Assembly: GCA_913044085.1 (NCBI GenBank)
Contig: CAJWNW010000066.1
Location: 1-8,436 of the forward strand
Reading direction: 5' to 3'
DNA: 8,436 nt
Origin: an uncultured Flavobacteriaceae bacterium
GTDB lineage: Bacteria; Bacteroidota; Bacteroidia; Flavobacteriales; Flavobacteriaceae
Part shown: piece by piece, positions 7,058 to 8,436 of the stretch
Numbering within the stretch: position 1 is the stretch's first letter
How the letters are laid out: each line of letters begins with the position of its first letter
Notes under the pieces: model-generated
Database searches by the model: none
What the model saw: the letters and a program-made list of their open reading frames with translations, nothing else
Told to the model about the DNA's origin: nothing
Made by a program: the position numbers and the translations under genes

Positions 7058-8436
7058 ATGGCTGAAGAACAAACTGTAAATCCAGAGGAGAACAATCAAA
7101 AAACTCCTGTTGTTGAAACAACAACTAACGAAGCTCAAGCAAATCCAGAGCAATTTTTAAAAGATTTTAACTGGCATAATTATGAAGAGGGCATTGACCC
7201 TGTGGCCGATGAAAAGCTCGATGAGTTTGAGAAATTAGTCGCTGAAAATTTTGTCGAGACATTGGACGATCAAGTTGTTGATGGTACCGTGGTTCATATG
7301 ACCGATCGTGATGCTATCATAGACATAAACGCAAAGTCCGAGGGTGTCATTTCACTCAATGAGTTTCGTTACAATCCTAATCTTTCAGTAGGGGACAAGG
7401 TTGAGGTACTAATAGATGTACGTGAGGATGCGACTGGGCAATTGATACTATCTCACAGAAAAGCTAGAGTTATCAAAGCATGGGATCGCGTCATCTCTGC
7501 TAATGAAACTGGTGAAATTGTCAATGGTTTTATCAAGTGTCGTACCAAAGGTGGAATGATTGTCGATGTTTTTGGTATCGAAGCATTCTTACCAGGCTCA
7601 CAAATTGATGTAAAGCCTATTAGAGATTATGATCAGTATGTCAATAAGACAATGGAATTCAAGGTGGTGAAAATCAACCATGAATTTAAGAATGTTGTGG
7701 TATCACACAAAGCGCTTATCGAAGCTGACATTGAAATTCAAAAGAAAGAAATCATCAGCCAACTTGAAAAAGGACAAGTTCTTGAAGGTGTGGTCAAAAA
7801 CATCACATCCTACGGAGTTTTCATGGATCTTGGCGGTGTCGATGGTCTTGTTCATATCACAGACCTATCTTGGTCAAGAATTAACCACCCAAGTGAAATT
7901 GTAGAGTTAGATGAAAAACTAAACGTTGTAATCCTAGATTTTGATGAAGACAAGTCAAGAATTCAATTGGGTCTTAAGCAATTAAGCAAACATCCATGGG
8001 ATGCTCTTGGTGAGGAAGTTAAGGTTGGAGACGAAGTTGAAGGAAAAGTTGTTGTGATTGCAGATTATGGCGCTTTTGTTGAAGTTGCAGAAGGTGTTGA
8101 GGGTCTTATTCATGTTTCCGAAATGTCATGGTCTACACATTTGAGATCTGCTCAAGATTTTGTCACTGTAGGAGATGTTGTCAAGGCACAGATTCTTACC
8201 CTTGATAAAGAAGATCGTAAAATGTCATTGGGAATCAAACAATTAAGTCCAGATCCATGGACCGATATTACTTCTAAATTCCCTGTTGGTCAACGCCATA
8301 CGGGTATTGTAAGAAATTTTACCAATTTTGGTGTATTTGTAGAGATGGAAGAAGGCATTGATGGTCTCATTTATATATCGGATTTATCTTGGACTAAGAA
8401 AATCAAACATCCAAGTGAGTTCTGTACCGTTGGTGA
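7058..8436 (+). CDS. rpsA: 30S ribosomal protein S1, 3' end beyond the window
   Basis: The reading frame stays open for 459 codons to the window edge and encodes most of ribosomal protein S1, which holds mRNA on the small subunit during initiation. After an acidic, low-complexity N-terminus (about 1-70, MAEEQTVNPEENNQK onward) come S1 (OB-fold) repeats at about 72-140, 152-225, 239-310 and 323-395, and a fifth from 409 that is cut by the edge. The RNA-binding repeats 3-5 show the typical G-x-V-x(3-5)-GVF/GAF ... GLIHVS/GLVHIT-x-LSW pattern. Linkers LGLKQLSKHPW and LGIKQLSPDPW are S1 hallmarks. At least one further repeat is expected downstream, since the family here is usually near 600 residues. 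The ATG is the first after an in-frame TAA at 7049-7051. In this phylum genes generally lack Shine-Dalgarno sequences, so the role of S1 in start-site choice may be larger than in E. coli; that is background knowledge, not seen here. Confidence 0.97.
   Translation, partial: MAEEQTVNPEENNQKTPVVETTTNEAQANPEQFLKDFNWHNYEEGIDPVADEKLDEFEKLVAENFVETLDDQVVDGTVVHMTDRDAIIDINAKSEGVISLNEFRYNPNLSVGDKVEVLIDVREDATGQLILSHRKARVIKAWDRVISANETGEIVNGFIKCRTKGGMIVDVFGIEAFLPGSQIDVKPIRDYDQYVNKTMEFKVVKINHEFKNVVVSHKALIEADIEIQKKEIISQLEKGQVLEGVVKNITSYGVFMDLGGVDGLVHITDLSWSRINHPSEIVELDEKLNVVILDFDEDKSRIQLGLKQLSKHPWDALGEEVKVGDEVEGKVVVIADYGAFVEVAEGVEGLIHVSEMSWSTHLRSAQDFVTVGDVVKAQILTLDKEDRKMSLGIKQLSPDPWTDITSKFPVGQRHTGIVRNFTNFGVFVEMEEGIDGLIYISDLSWTKKIKHPSEFCTVG

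Noticed and set aside
7680..7904. A 74-codon + strand ORF considered as a separate small gene.
   Set aside because: It lies wholly inside rpsA in another frame; the S1 repeats in the rpsA frame are unmistakable, so this is a shadow ORF.
1..8436. Search for mobile elements, tRNA, CRISPR repeats, or a defence or biosynthetic cluster.
   Set aside because: No long direct or inverted repeats, transposase, tRNA-like cloverleaf or unusual gene was seen; all large genes belong to well-known families with intact key residues.

Overview
The window looks like ordinary chromosomal DNA from a marine-type member of Bacteroidota, most likely Flavobacteriaceae. Four things point there: AT-rich DNA, a porQ gene of the type IX secretion system (found only in this phylum), near-absence of Shine-Dalgarno sequences before the genes, and a Bacteroidota-style promoter (TTTG, about 20 nt, then TAnnTTTG) ahead of rpsA. 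All genes are on the + strand, and I see no mobile element, tRNA, rRNA or CRISPR array.

Layout: 1-212 is non-coding and AT-rich, with one clean palindrome (138-153). 213-1031 encodes a lipoprotein metallopeptidase of family M48. After 54 bp comes a 12-helix UMF1/Atg22-like major facilitator transporter (1086-2393). A 150-bp gap holds a near-consensus sigma-54-type promoter (2411-2426) and a GTCA/TGAC cluster (2514-2532), then the ATP-dependent protease Lon (2544-4994). After 86 bp comes porQ (5081-6097), followed only 2 nt later by cmk, cytidylate kinase, with a GTG start (6100-6792). A strong hairpin at 6800-6827 probably ends that transcript. A 265-bp gap then carries a promoter and a structured leader for rpsA (ribosomal protein S1, 7058 to the window end, 3' end missing).

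The set mixes core housekeeping (lon, cmk, rpsA) with envelope functions (M48 lipoprotein, transporter, PorQ). Lon clears damaged cytoplasmic proteins, the M48 lipoprotein probably does related quality control on the periplasmic side, and PorQ belongs to the outer-membrane machinery that processes and attaches type IX cargo. Cmk supplies CDP/dCDP, and S1 serves translation initiation. These links are inferred from known family roles and proximity; the sequence does not show that they act as one pathway.

I found no convincing undescribed system. The points most worth a second look are regulatory: the sigma-54-like site before lon, the rpsA leader with a hairpin and an overlapping small ORF, and the tight porQ-cmk junction.
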